Part shown: one piece after another, positions 1-6,110 of the stretch
Layout: each line of letters starts with the position of its first letter
How positions within the stretch are numbered: position 1 is the stretch's first letter
Origin: Planctomycetota bacterium
GTDB lineage: Bacteria > Planctomycetota > Planctomycetia > Isosphaerales > Isosphaeraceae
Assembly: GCA_021777685.1 (NCBI GenBank)
Contig: JAJYDH010000210.1
Span: forward strand, 1-10,103
DNA length: 10,103 nucleotides
Direction of reading: 5' to 3'
Program-made: the position numbers and the translations under genes
The notes under the pieces: model-generated
Seen by the model: only the letters and a program-made list of their open reading frames with translations
What the model was told of the DNA's origin: nothing
Database searches by the model: none

Positions 1-473
1 TTGACTTCGATCCGAACCGCGGGGGAACATCGACCCGACGCCGGGGGCGGCGCCGATCCGGGTGGAGAGCCCGCCCGACCAGCCGAATCTTAAGCCAATC
101 CTCACCCCGATGCCAGGGACCGGGCCTGTCGATCTGATAGTATTCCAGGATCAATTTGAGATCGCGGAGGAGCGGACCCCGCCGATCGTGGCCCTCTCGG
201 GGGGGCTTTCGGTATGCGGCTCTTTGGAGTGCGGGAGCTTGCTCCCGCTTTCGGGCCCCGGAGCTTGCTCCGGGCGCGACCGACGCCGCCCGACCGGCCC
301 GCGGAGCAAGCTCCGCCCGGCAAAGCGGGAGCAAGCTCCCGCACTCCAAAGGGCGAGGACACTCGCCGGGCGAGCGAGACGTTCGGTCGGCCGCTCGCGG
401 GAGAGGGGCCGAGCGGCGTGGAATCGGCCCGGGCATGAGCCTGCCCGCCCGACCATTCCCGGAGCCCTCGACC
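1..473. other. Left intergenic stretch with palindromic repeat, no convincing gene
   Basis: No reading frame here has a recognisable product. Frame 1 is open from the left edge to a TAA at 91-93, so a C-terminal tail of an upstream gene is possible, but its roughly 30 codons match nothing I know. Frame 2 shows strong G/C third positions between about 30 and 90 but follows a TGA at 2-4 and then loses that bias, so I do not call it. The only structured element is the 128-bp palindromic repeat at 223-350. A GGAG at 461-464 lies 9 bases before the ATG at 474 and serves the nitroreductase gene. Confidence 0.5.
223..350. repeat. Palindromic interspersed repeat, copy 1
   Basis: The ends are a perfect 29-base inverted repeat (223-251 against 322-350), beginning TTTGGAGTGCGGGAGC. 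Inside each arm is a smaller hairpin, GCGGGAGC-TT-GCTCCCGC on the left and its complement on the right. A second pair of hairpins (CCCGGAGC-TT-GCTCCGGG and GCGGAGC-AA-GCTCCGC) lies nearer the centre, so four hairpins nest in one large stem. Positions 223-277 are an exact 55-base reverse complement of 5540-5594, so the two copies in this window lie in opposite orientation. Translating it gives spurious peptides rich in CGSLLP or SKLPHSK. It behaves like a REP/BIME-type or MITE-like dispersed element; no transposase is encoded. Confidence 0.9.
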
Positions 474-1187
474 ATGAATCGTCCCGACGACCGCCGGCCG
501 GACGGCTCGCCACCCTCCCCCGCGACCGACGCGATCGAGGCCCGGCGGACGGCCCGGCGGTTCGACCCCGACCGGCCCCTCTCCGACGACCTGCTCGGTC
601 GCCTGATCGGGCTGGCGACGCTCGCCCCCTCGCCCTCGAACCTCCAGCCCTGGCGGTTCGTGGTCGTCCGCGACCTGCGGAACCGCCGGAGGCTCCGGGG
701 CTGCGCCTTCGGGGACCCGAGGATCACCGAGGCCCCCGTCGTCCTGATCGTCCTGGCCTATCTGAATGCCGACCGGACCGACTTGCACCCGGTCGTCGAC
801 CGGATGCTCGACCTCGGCGCGATCTCATCCGAGGGCGCCGCGAGGCTCCGGGCGACGGCGGCTCGGGAGTGGGAACGGGGCGGCGACCGGGCCCTCCGGG
901 CGACCCGGCCGTCGATGGTCGCGGCGGCCCTGCTGATGGTCGCCGCCGAGTCGCTGGGGGTCGCCTCCGCCTGGCTCGAAGGCTTCGACGAGGCCGGCGT
1001 CCGCGAGGGGTTCGGCATCCCCGACGACCACGCCGTCTGCGGCCTGCTCGCCCTGGGCTTCGCCGCCGACGTCGCCCCGTTCCCCGGCCGGTTCGGGCTC
1101 GACCACGCGTGCTTCGAGGAGCATTTCGGCCGGCCGTGGGACGGGGACGCCTCTCCCCCGCTGGATCGGCCCGGCCCGGGGGATTAA
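474..1187 (+). CDS. Nitroreductase family protein
   Basis: A 237-aa protein with the FMN-dependent nitroreductase fold: RRTARRF near residues 24-30 (the usual N-terminal Arg-rich flavin-phosphate contact), APSPSNLQPW at 51-60 (the family's A-PS-xNxQPW motif), a GDPRITEAPVVLIVLA strand at 80-95, and a C-terminal ESLGVASAWLEGFDE helix near 159-173 followed by a GIPDDHAVCGLLALGF segment. Members reduce nitro groups, quinones or enone substrates with NAD(P)H in the cytoplasm; the substrate cannot be read from sequence. I chose ATG 474 because GGAG lies 9 bases upstream; an in-frame ATG at 435 is possible but has no comparable site. The reading frame extends left to 156, but that part runs through the palindromic repeat and is not coding. 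The SGNH hydrolase follows after 44 bases on the same strand, so co-transcription is plausible. Confidence 0.85.
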   Translation: MNRPDDRRPDGSPPSPATDAIEARRTARRFDPDRPLSDDLLGRLIGLATLAPSPSNLQPWRFVVVRDLRNRRRLRGCAFGDPRITEAPVVLIVLAYLNADRTDLHPVVDRMLDLGAISSEGAARLRATAAREWERGGDRALRATRPSMVAAALLMVAAESLGVASAWLEGFDEAGVREGFGIPDDHAVCGLLALGFAADVAPFPGRFGLDHACFEEHFGRPWDGDASPPLDRPGPGD

Positions 1188-1231
1188 GATGGTCATCGGA
1201 CCGATCGCCCCCGAATCCCCGAGCGAATCTC

Positions 1232-1978
1232 ATGTCATCGGCCCGACGTAACTGGCTGGTCGCGATCCCGGTCGTCGCCCTGACCTTCGGCGCCTGGGCC
1301 TTGGGGCGGTCGATGATGCCCGTCAACCCGGCGGCCGTCCCGGAGGGACGCAAGGGGGCCTGGGAGCGGCAGCACGAGGCGTTCGTCGAGGCCGCCAGCA
1401 GGGGCAACGTCGACCTCCTCTTCGTCGGCGACTCGATCACGGCGCACTGGGCGAACACGGCCCCGGCGATCTGGTCGCGATATTACGCCCCCCGGAAGGC
1501 GGCGAACTTCGGGATCGGCGGCGACCGGACCCAGCACGTCCTCTGGCGGCTCGATCATGGCGAACTCGAAGGGATCGCCCCGAGGGTGGTCGTGCTCCTG
1601 ATCGGCACCAACAACCTGGGCGACAGCTCGGATGACGAGGTCGTCGATGGGATCGAGACGGTCGTCGACCGGCTCCGCGACGGGCTCCCGACCTCGAAGA
1701 TCCTCCTGCTCGGCCTCTTCCCCAGGGGGATCGGCCACAGGCCCGACCAGGACTCGGCCGCCCCCAACCCCCGGGTGCCCGCGATCAACGCGAGGCTCGC
1801 CCGGCTCGTCGACGGCAAGGCCCTCCGGTTCCTCGACATCGGCCCCGCGCTCCTCGACGGCTCCGGCCGGATCTCCGCGGCCGTCGAGCCCGAATTCCTC
1901 CACCTCAGCCCGAAGGGCTACCAGATCTGGGCCGACGCCATGGAGCCGACCCTCTGGGCGATGATGGCGGGGAGGTGA
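1232..1978 (+). CDS. SGNH/GDSL-family hydrolase, exported or membrane-anchored
   Basis: A 248-aa protein. Residues 1-25 (RR followed by WLVAIPVVALTFGAWALG) form a signal peptide or signal anchor, so the enzyme should act outside the cytoplasmic membrane. SGNH blocks are clear: VGDSITAHW with nucleophile Ser68, NFGIGGDRT at 92-100 with the block II Gly, GTNNLGD at 125-131 with block III Asn127, and FLHLSPKGY at 222-230 with catalytic His224. It resembles the PAF-acetylhydrolase-beta-like esterases (Lipase_GDSL_2) common in Planctomycetota and probably deacylates an ester-linked substrate such as a glycan acetyl group, which is an inference. The residue that usually precedes the His as Asp (DxxH) is Glu221 here. 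ATG 1232 is chosen because it starts directly at the signal sequence; the frame is open back to 62 but that part is non-coding. The ribosome site is weak (GAG at -11). Confidence 0.88.
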   Translation: MSSARRNWLVAIPVVALTFGAWALGRSMMPVNPAAVPEGRKGAWERQHEAFVEAASRGNVDLLFVGDSITAHWANTAPAIWSRYYAPRKAANFGIGGDRTQHVLWRLDHGELEGIAPRVVVLLIGTNNLGDSSDDEVVDGIETVVDRLRDGLPTSKILLLGLFPRGIGHRPDQDSAAPNPRVPAINARLARLVDGKALRFLDIGPALLDGSGRISAAVEPEFLHLSPKGYQIWADAMEPTLWAMMAGR

Positions 1979-2028
1979 CGGATCTCAGATCGAAAATTTC
2001 GGATTTGAAATATCGGATTTGAGATCCC
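1979..2028. repeat. AT-rich intergenic repeat, possible bidirectional terminator
   Basis: A short AT-rich island between two convergent genes in very GC-rich surroundings. GGATCTCA (1980-1987) pairs perfectly with TGAGATCC (2020-2027), and inside lie CGAAAATTTCG and two copies of a CGGATTTGA unit. The convergent placement suits a terminator for both sides, although there is no clean T tract. The composition matches the GATTTGAGAT-style intergenic repeats I recall from planctomycete genomes, which translate to peptides like FKSEIFDLRS; that part is from memory and not tested here. Confidence 0.5.
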
Positions 2029-2382
2029 TCACCCGCGCCGGACCTTGTACCCGATCGCCTTGAGGGCGGCCTCGGCGGCGGCGAGGTGGTCGCCTTGCAG
2101 CTCGATCGCCCCGTCCTTGACGGTCCCGCCGGTCCCGCATCGGGCCTTGAGCTTCGCGGCGAGGGCTTCGAGGTCGTTCCCCTCGGGGTCGAGCCCGCCG
2201 ACGGCGGTGACGACCTTCCCTTTGGGCCGTTTTTCCAGCTTGAGGCGGGCGGTCTGGGTCTCGGGCGCGAGCCGGACCGGCTCGACGACCGGCGGCGGGC
2301 AGGCGCATTCCGATTCGAGCTTGCCGCACCGGTCGCAGGTCGGCGGCCGGTCCCAGGGCGTCCCGGCGAACAGGCGTCCCAC
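2029..2382 (-). CDS. SUI1/eIF1-type translation factor (YciH-like)
   Basis: A 117-aa protein from a GTG at 2382. The C-terminal half is a SUI1 domain: KVVTAVGGLD at 56-65, LAAKLKARCGTGGTVKDGAIELQGD at 74-98 (the RCGTGGTVKDG core, as in E. coli YciH) and a final KAIGYKVRRG. Bacterial SUI1 proteins bind the small ribosomal subunit and are thought to monitor initiation. The N-terminal part has a Cys cluster, C16-x2-C19-x6-C26-x-C28, that looks like a zinc knuckle. I prefer GTG 2382 over the in-frame ATG at 2433 because GGAG lies 9 bases before it and the residues gained upstream are an out-of-frame shadow of the DinB gene. The start is only four bases beyond the DinB stop, so it is the last gene of a three-gene operon. 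Confidence 0.87.
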   Translation of the reverse strand: MGRLFAGTPWDRPPTCDRCGKLESECACPPPVVEPVRLAPETQTARLKLEKRPKGKVVTAVGGLDPEGNDLEALAAKLKARCGTGGTVKDGAIELQGDHLAAAEAALKAIGYKVRRG

Positions 2383-2386
2383 GGTC

Positions 2387-2902
2387 TCAGACTCCGGTGT
2401 TGGCCGTGTACCGGGGATAGATGGCCACGCCAAGCTTGGCCCGCTTGGCGTAGAGGAACTTGAGGTGGTGGTCCAGGTGGTTCGTCGCCTTGACCAGGAC
2501 CTCGGCGAGGGTCTGGCGGCCGGCCTCGGAGTGGACCCCCGCGCGGGCGAAGGTCGCCTCGTCCTGGGCTTTCAAGATCCGGACCATCCACCGGCGATGG
2601 GCGGCGAAGAGGGCGGCGGCCTCGTCGACGGGCATGGCGTCGGAGTCGAGCCGGGCGATCCAGGCGTTCTCGTCGAAGGCCAGGAGCGAGGGGGAGTCCT
2701 CGGCGATGATCCGCTTCATCCGGTCGGCCAGGACGAGGTCGGAGTCGAGCAGGTGGGCGACGACCTCGGCGATGCTCCAGGTGCCGGGGATGGGATGCTC
2801 GCGGGCCTGCTCGGGCGTGAGGTTCGAGACCGCCTGGACCAGCAGGGGGCCGCCGTCGGCGAAGCGATCGAGCACGGGGTTGTTGCCGGGGGCCTGGCTC
2901 AT
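2387..2902 (-). CDS. DinB family protein (DinB/YfiT-like four-helix bundle)
   Basis: A 171-aa protein, the usual length for DinB_2/YfiT-like proteins. PIPGTWSIAEVVAHLLDSD at 38-56 carries the conserved Trp42 and His50, and NHLDHHLKFLY at 141-151 carries His142 and His146 in HxxxH spacing. Together these give the three-His metal site (normally Zn or Ni) of the family. Members include thiol-dependent transferases (bacillithiol, mycothiol) and damage-inducible proteins; the substrate is not deducible here. Its ATG overlaps the TGA of the upstream gene by four bases (ATGA), and the SUI1 gene starts four bases after its stop, so the three are almost certainly translated from one mRNA. Confidence 0.88.
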   Translation of the reverse strand: MSQAPGNNPVLDRFADGGPLLVQAVSNLTPEQAREHPIPGTWSIAEVVAHLLDSDLVLADRMKRIIAEDSPSLLAFDENAWIARLDSDAMPVDEAAALFAAHRRWMVRILKAQDEATFARAGVHSEAGRQTLAEVLVKATNHLDHHLKFLYAKRAKLGVAIYPRYTANTGV

Positions 2903-3414
2903 AGCTGATAGTCTCCGATGGGCCGGGGGTCGCCGTCCTTGCGCCAGATGGCCAGGCGGGTGGCGGGGAATTCCAGGAACCAGATCTGCTCCTCGACGCC
3001 CAGCTCCTCGGCGAAGCGGTGGGCGACCAGGTGGTTGACGACCTCCAGCGAGGCGGCGAGGAAGTCGGTGGACGGGTCGGCCTGCTGGCCGACGTTGTGG
3101 AAGATGAACCGGATGACCAGGACCCGCTCGTCGACCGGCCCGCCGGCCGAGAGGTAGCGGCCGTCCATCTCGTAGATCGAGTAGCCGCCCGAGGCCCGGC
3201 AGAGCGTCTTGACCCAGGCGGCCTCGTCGAACGAAGGGTCCCGCCGCCGCCGGTCGGCGATCGACCGCATGATGAACGGGACCGCCCGGATCGCGTCCTC
3301 GTTGAAGAGGTCTTCCAGGACCTCCTGGACCTTGCCGAAGTAACCCAGCTTCTTGGGCAGGATCACCTCGTACATCCGGGCCGCTTTCGGCCCCTCCAGA
3401 CGATAGCCGGCCAT
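2899..3414 (-). CDS. Conserved-looking protein of unknown function, first gene of an operon
   Basis: A 171-aa soluble protein that I do not recognise. It has a mixed helix/strand pattern: RMYEVILPKKLGYFGKVQEVLEDLF near 13-37, an Arg-rich stretch at 55-59 (RRRRD), a ERVLVIRFIFHNVGQQAD segment near 96-113 and a TDFLAASLEVVNHLVAHRF helix near 116-134. Cys72 is the only cysteine. There is no signal peptide or membrane segment. ATG 3414 has GAGG followed by six or seven bases, a good ribosome site, and leads a minus-strand operon with the DinB and SUI1 genes through an ATGA overlap. G/C third-position bias is strong, supporting it as a real gene. The linkage alone does not reveal its role. Confidence 0.8.
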   Translation of the reverse strand: MAGYRLEGPKAARMYEVILPKKLGYFGKVQEVLEDLFNEDAIRAVPFIMRSIADRRRRDPSFDEAAWVKTLCRASGGYSIYEMDGRYLSAGGPVDERVLVIRFIFHNVGQQADPSTDFLAASLEVVNHLVAHRFAEELGVEEQIWFLEFPATRLAIWRKDGDPRPIGDYQL

Positions 3415-3463
3415 GAATGCCCTCGGGGATCGTTGCTCGTCCGGCGGCTCCCCCGATTGGAGG

Positions 3464-3649
3464 GCGGGTAGCAGTCAGCGGGTAGCGGGTAGCGGGTAGC
3501 GGGTAGCGGGTAGCGGGTCGTCAGAAGGGAAGCAGCGGAGGGATGGGGCCGCCGGGCATGTCCCGTCGTCCTCATCCCTTCTTGACTACCTGCTACCCGC
3601 TGACTGCTACCCGCTACCCGCTGACTGCTACCTGCTACCCGCTGCAAGC
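3464..3649. repeat. Heptanucleotide tandem arrays in inverted orientation
   Basis: The left array (3464-3519) is eight heptads: GCGGGTA, GCAGTCA, five perfect GCGGGTA and one GCGGGTC. The right array (3587-3649) is nine heptads on the complementary strand sense: TACCTGC, TACCCGC, TGACTGC, two TACCCGC, TGACTGC, TACCTGC, TACCCGC and TGCAAGC. The two arrays are reverse complements in register and could form a long hairpin or cruciform, with a roughly 67-base middle that itself shows a weak inverted AGAAGGGA/TCCCTTCT pairing. The right array abuts the stop codon of the coiled-coil gene at 3650. It recalls the heptameric short tandem repeats of cyanobacteria only by analogy. There is no CRISPR-like spacing. 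Confidence 0.9.
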
Positions 3650-4228
3650 TCAGGACGCGGGCGACTCGCGGCGGCTGGAGGCCGGCTTGGCGGGCGACTT
3701 CCTGGCCGCGTCGGCGGCCTTGGCGGCGTTGTCGGCTAGGAGCCGCTTGAACTCGTCCTGGAGCTGGGCGAGTTCGCCGCGAAGGTCGGCGTTCTTGGCC
3801 TGGGCCTTGGCGATCTCGTCCTTCTTCTTGGCCAGGTCTTCCTCGCCCTTGGCCTTCTCGGCCTCGCGGATGGCCAGGTTCTTCTTCGAGGTCTCGGCGG
3901 CGGCCGTGATGTCGGCGACCTGGGCCTTGATCCGGGTCAGATCCTCGACCGTGGACGACTGCCGGCGCTCGGCGGCGGCGATCCGGCCGAGGATCTCGCG
4001 GAGTTCCAGGTCGGTCGTGTCCTGGAGGGCCCGGGCCTGCTCGGTCAGGGTCTGGGCGCCCGAGGTTGCCTTGGCCACGTCGTCGGCGAGCTTGTCCAGC
4101 GTCTTCTGCTGGGCGGCGATCTTCTCTTCGTAGTTGACGTTCAACTGCGTGACCGCCGACATCATGATCAGCCAGGGGATCATGACGATCAGGATCAGGA
4201 CGGTCAACACTTTTCCCGCGGTCGACAT
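3650..4228 (-). CDS. Membrane-anchored coiled-coil protein of unknown function
   Basis: A 192-aa protein. Residues 7-27 (VLTVLILIVMIPWLIMMSAVT) form one N-terminal membrane segment. Most of the rest (about 30-175) is Ala/Glu/Lys/Gln-rich with heptad spacing and no proline, typical of a long coiled coil. The C-terminus is Lys/Pro/Ser-rich. The expected topology is a signal anchor with a rod-like domain on one side of the membrane. I know similar anchored coiled-coil proteins as hypotheticals in planctomycetes, without assigned function. ATG 4228 is preceded by GGGAGAGG and four bases, a strong ribosome site. The stop at 3650-3652 touches the inverted heptad array, which may act on the 3' end of its mRNA. 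Confidence 0.8.
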   Translation of the reverse strand: MSTAGKVLTVLILIVMIPWLIMMSAVTQLNVNYEEKIAAQQKTLDKLADDVAKATSGAQTLTEQARALQDTTDLELREILGRIAAAERRQSSTVEDLTRIKAQVADITAAAETSKKNLAIREAEKAKGEEDLAKKKDEIAKAQAKNADLRGELAQLQDEFKRLLADNAAKAADAARKSPAKPASSRRESPAS

Positions 4229-4490
4229 CGGACCTCTCCCTCGGCTGGGCTTCGGGCGACCGGACTGGGACGCGGCGGCGCCTCTCTACTCCCCAATATA
4301 TCCGATCTTCTCGGGGCAAGGCCAGACCCCGAGCCGGCATCGGGGCCCCCGCGCGGCGCAATCGTTGCGGAGATCGCAACCGGCAGCCCGGAGTCCCGGG
4401 ACGAGCCCCCATCCCGACCCCCGGCGCGGACCCTCCCCGCCCGGCCCTCGCGAGGGGGCCGTTTCGGGGGTCAGATCGGGCGGAGATCGG
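4229..4490. other. Intergenic region with hairpins and a possible minus-strand promoter
   Basis: On the minus strand this region lies downstream of the STGPKTPEGK-motif gene and upstream of the coiled-coil gene. A 12-base palindrome CCCTCGCGAGGG (4445-4456), extended to a GGCC-ended stem, sits about 35 bases past the upstream gene's stop and may work as a terminator stem, though no T tract follows. A second stem, GTTGCG-GAGAT-CGCAAC, is at 4364-4380. On the minus strand a TATATT near 4297-4302 is the only AT-rich hexamer before the coiled-coil gene and could be a -10 box, but no -35 partner is at the proper distance. Confidence 0.3.
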
Positions 4491-5204
4491 TCAGCGAGGC
4501 CGGCCCGCCGAGATCGGCAGGCCGGACCCGGCGCCGAACGGGGGAAACTGGGTCGACATGGAGGACAGGTCGGGCATCGGGAAGCCCTGCTCGGCGAACC
4601 AGGCGTCCATCTCCTCGTCCGACGCCCGGTCGGCGTCGATCCGCTGCAAAATGGAACCCATCATCGCCTGAGCCCGGGCGGTGACATCCACCTCGGTCCG
4701 GGCCTTCTCGGCCTCCCGCAACTCGCGAAGTTCCTTGAGGCAGCGGAAGTAGGCGCGTTCGGCGGCGGCCTCGTACTTGCGGGCGAGGGTCGCTTCCTTG
4801 GACGGGTCGAACATCGCCCGGCGGCCGGCCTCGGCCCGGAGCCGCGCCGCCTCCTCGGCGGAGACGCCCGCCGGGGCGACGAACTCGGCCTCGGCCCGGC
4901 GGACCCTCTCGGACAGGGTCGCGGTCTGCTGGTCGGCGGCCCGATCCATCCGGACGGCGTTGAGGGCGGCCCGACGGGCGAGGTCGCGGCCGACCTCGCC
5001 GGAGGCGTCCAGCTCCCGGGCGTAGGCTTCGGCCTTGCGGTCGACCTCGGCCGCGTCCTTCTCGGGCAGGACGACCCCCGCGCCGGTCAGGCCGTGCTTG
5101 AGGGCGTTCCGGCGCGATTGTTCCTTGCCCTCGGGCGTCTTCGGGCCCGTCGAGAGCTGGGCGTTCCGGCGATTCGCGGCGATCCGGGCTTCGGAGGAGG
5201 GCAT
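4491..5204 (-). CDS. STGPKTPEGK-motif protein of unknown function
   Basis: A 237-aa protein beginning at ATG 5204. Residues 8-39 hold the widespread motif RIAANRRNAQLSTGPKTPEG followed by SRRNALKHGL, found at the N-terminus of many uncharacterised proteins in Planctomycetota, Acidobacteriota and some phages. The basic, Asn-rich sequence suggests nucleic-acid contact but no function is established to my knowledge. The middle (about 50-190) is charged and helical, Ala/Arg/Glu-rich, possibly coiled coil; the C-terminus is Pro/Gly/Ser-rich. An in-frame ATG at 5270 would add 22 residues unlike the family, whose members begin shortly before the motif, so I take 5204, which has an AAGG nine bases upstream. 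It is separated from neighbours by more than 250 bases on each side and is probably monocistronic. Confidence 0.78.
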   Translation of the reverse strand: MPSSEARIAANRRNAQLSTGPKTPEGKEQSRRNALKHGLTGAGVVLPEKDAAEVDRKAEAYARELDASGEVGRDLARRAALNAVRMDRAADQQTATLSERVRRAEAEFVAPAGVSAEEAARLRAEAGRRAMFDPSKEATLARKYEAAAERAYFRCLKELRELREAEKARTEVDVTARAQAMMGSILQRIDADRASDEEMDAWFAEQGFPMPDLSSMSTQFPPFGAGSGLPISAGRPR

Positions 5205-5704
5205 GGGTGCGGGCCTTTCGAGGTTCGTCGTGAGGGGAGGACGGTTCCCGGCTCCGTCCCTTACATTCACGACTTCGAAGGCGCCGTTATCAGTGTTTTT
5301 CCCGAAGGGCGACGGATTGTCGAACGGGCCGACGAGCGGAGCAGTCTGGGTCGTGGCCCAATACCGTGGAATGAGTCATAAAACATGAATTTGCTCTGAC
5401 TTCTGGCCGCCTCTCCCCTTGCGGGCTGACGGCCCGACGCTTCTTCTCGGAGAGGTCCGGGATTCGTCCCGGGCCCTTGGAGTGCGGGAGCTTGCTCCCG
5501 CTTTGGTTCGCGGAGCTTGCTCCGTGGGCCGGGCCGGTGGCGCCCGGAGCAAGCTCCGGGGCCCGAAAGCGGGAGCAAGCTCCCGCACTCCAAAAAGCCT
5601 CGGATCGAAAGTGTCGGGGCGTCAACCCGCGAGAGGAGTGGGGGCCTGAGAGGCCGATCTCGACGTCGTTTGCGACTCATTCCCGCGGTCAGGCGTGTGG
5701 CGGA
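5205..5704. other. 500-base gap with palindromic repeat and small hairpin
   Basis: I see no supportable gene here. Positions 5385-5400 are a short AT-rich stretch that could hold promoter elements, but no spaced -35/-10 pair stands out. A small stem-loop CCGGGA-TTCG-TCCCGG lies at 5457-5472, directly before the second palindromic repeat (5477-5594). All longer frames through this region derive from the repeat and its flanks. Confidence 0.5.
5477..5594. repeat. Palindromic interspersed repeat, copy 2 (inverted relative to copy 1)
   Basis: Outer arms 5477-5504 and 5566-5593 are a perfect 28-base inverted repeat starting TTGGAGTGCGGGAGC. The same four nested hairpins as in copy 1 are present. 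Positions 5540-5594 match the reverse complement of 223-277 over 55 bases without mismatch. The other halves of the two copies are similar but diverged around the inner hairpin, so the element has two distinguishable halves and this copy is inserted the other way round. It contains no coding capacity. Confidence 0.9.
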
Positions 5705-5998
5705 TCAAGGGCCATCGGGGTCGTGAGCCCGCCTTGCCTCTTCGAGGGTCTCGTAGACGTACATCTGGCCGATCTCGTTGATCCCGAACCAGGCTGTGAC
5801 GTTCGAGGGAGATTCCCCGCGCCACGGTTCCAGCTCGACCTTGCGCCCGACCACGAAGTGGCTGAAGCCGATCCGGACGAGCCTTGCCCCCTCGAAGACT
5901 CCCCCACCTTGCCCGGAGCTGCAATGGATGACGACGACCTTCCCGGTGAAATCGGGCTGGTCGACTCCCCGACGGTAGAACGCGGCTGGCCATTTCAC
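5705..5998 (-). CDS. Small protein of unknown function
   Basis: A 97-aa product from a GTG at 5998, which has GGAGGG six bases upstream, by far the best ribosome site here. An in-frame ATG at 6049 would add 17 residues (including the ribosome site) and lacks a good site of its own. The protein is compact and mainly beta in pattern: GKVVVIHCSSGQGGGVFEGARLVRIG at 19-44, FVVGRKVELEPW at 48-59 and VTAWFGINEIGQMYVYETLEEARR at 67-90. The HCSSGQGGG segment looks superficially like a Cys-loop but does not fit the CX5R phosphatase signature. I do not recognise the family. It is soluble, without signal or membrane segments. The nearest upstream gene on the strand, the acyltransferase, ends 112 bases before the GTG. 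Confidence 0.65.
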   Translation of the reverse strand: MKWPAAFYRRGVDQPDFTGKVVVIHCSSGQGGGVFEGARLVRIGFSHFVVGRKVELEPWRGESPSNVTAWFGINEIGQMYVYETLEEARRAHDPDGP

Positions 5999-6110
5999 GG
6001 TCGTCCCTCCGCCGAGGATGGAGTCATCGGGCCGCCGACCATCGACCATGACTCTACCAGAAACCGCCGCCCCGGCGTGAGGCCGGGAGATCCATCGGCG
6101 GGCCCGCCCC

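Noticed and set aside
1..93. C-terminal fragment of an upstream gene in frame 1
   Set aside because: It has about 30 codons with no recognisable motif; the evidence is too thin to call.
156..473. N-terminal extension of the nitroreductase
   Set aside because: It consists of translated repeat sequence, and a good ribosome site directly precedes ATG 474.
62..1231. Long N-terminal extension in frame with the SGNH hydrolase
   Set aside because: It crosses the palindromic repeat and runs antiphase through the nitroreductase gene; its Arg/Pro-rich translation is typical of a shadow frame in GC-rich DNA.
2045..2908. 287-codon plus-strand frame opposite the DinB and SUI1 genes
   Set aside because: Both minus-strand genes show clear family motifs; the plus-strand frame is their complement.
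3464..3649. Possible CRISPR array
   Set aside because: The repeat unit is seven bases with no spacers, and the two halves are in inverted orientation.
5457..5472. TTCG-loop hairpin as a rho-independent terminator
   Set aside because: The stem is only six base pairs, there is no T tract, and no gene ends nearby on the plus strand; the nearest minus-strand gene is transcribed away on the far side.
5705..6049. Longer version of the small gene from ATG 6049
   Set aside because: The extra 17 residues include a GGAGGG placed ideally for the GTG at 5998, and ATG 6049 has no good ribosome site.
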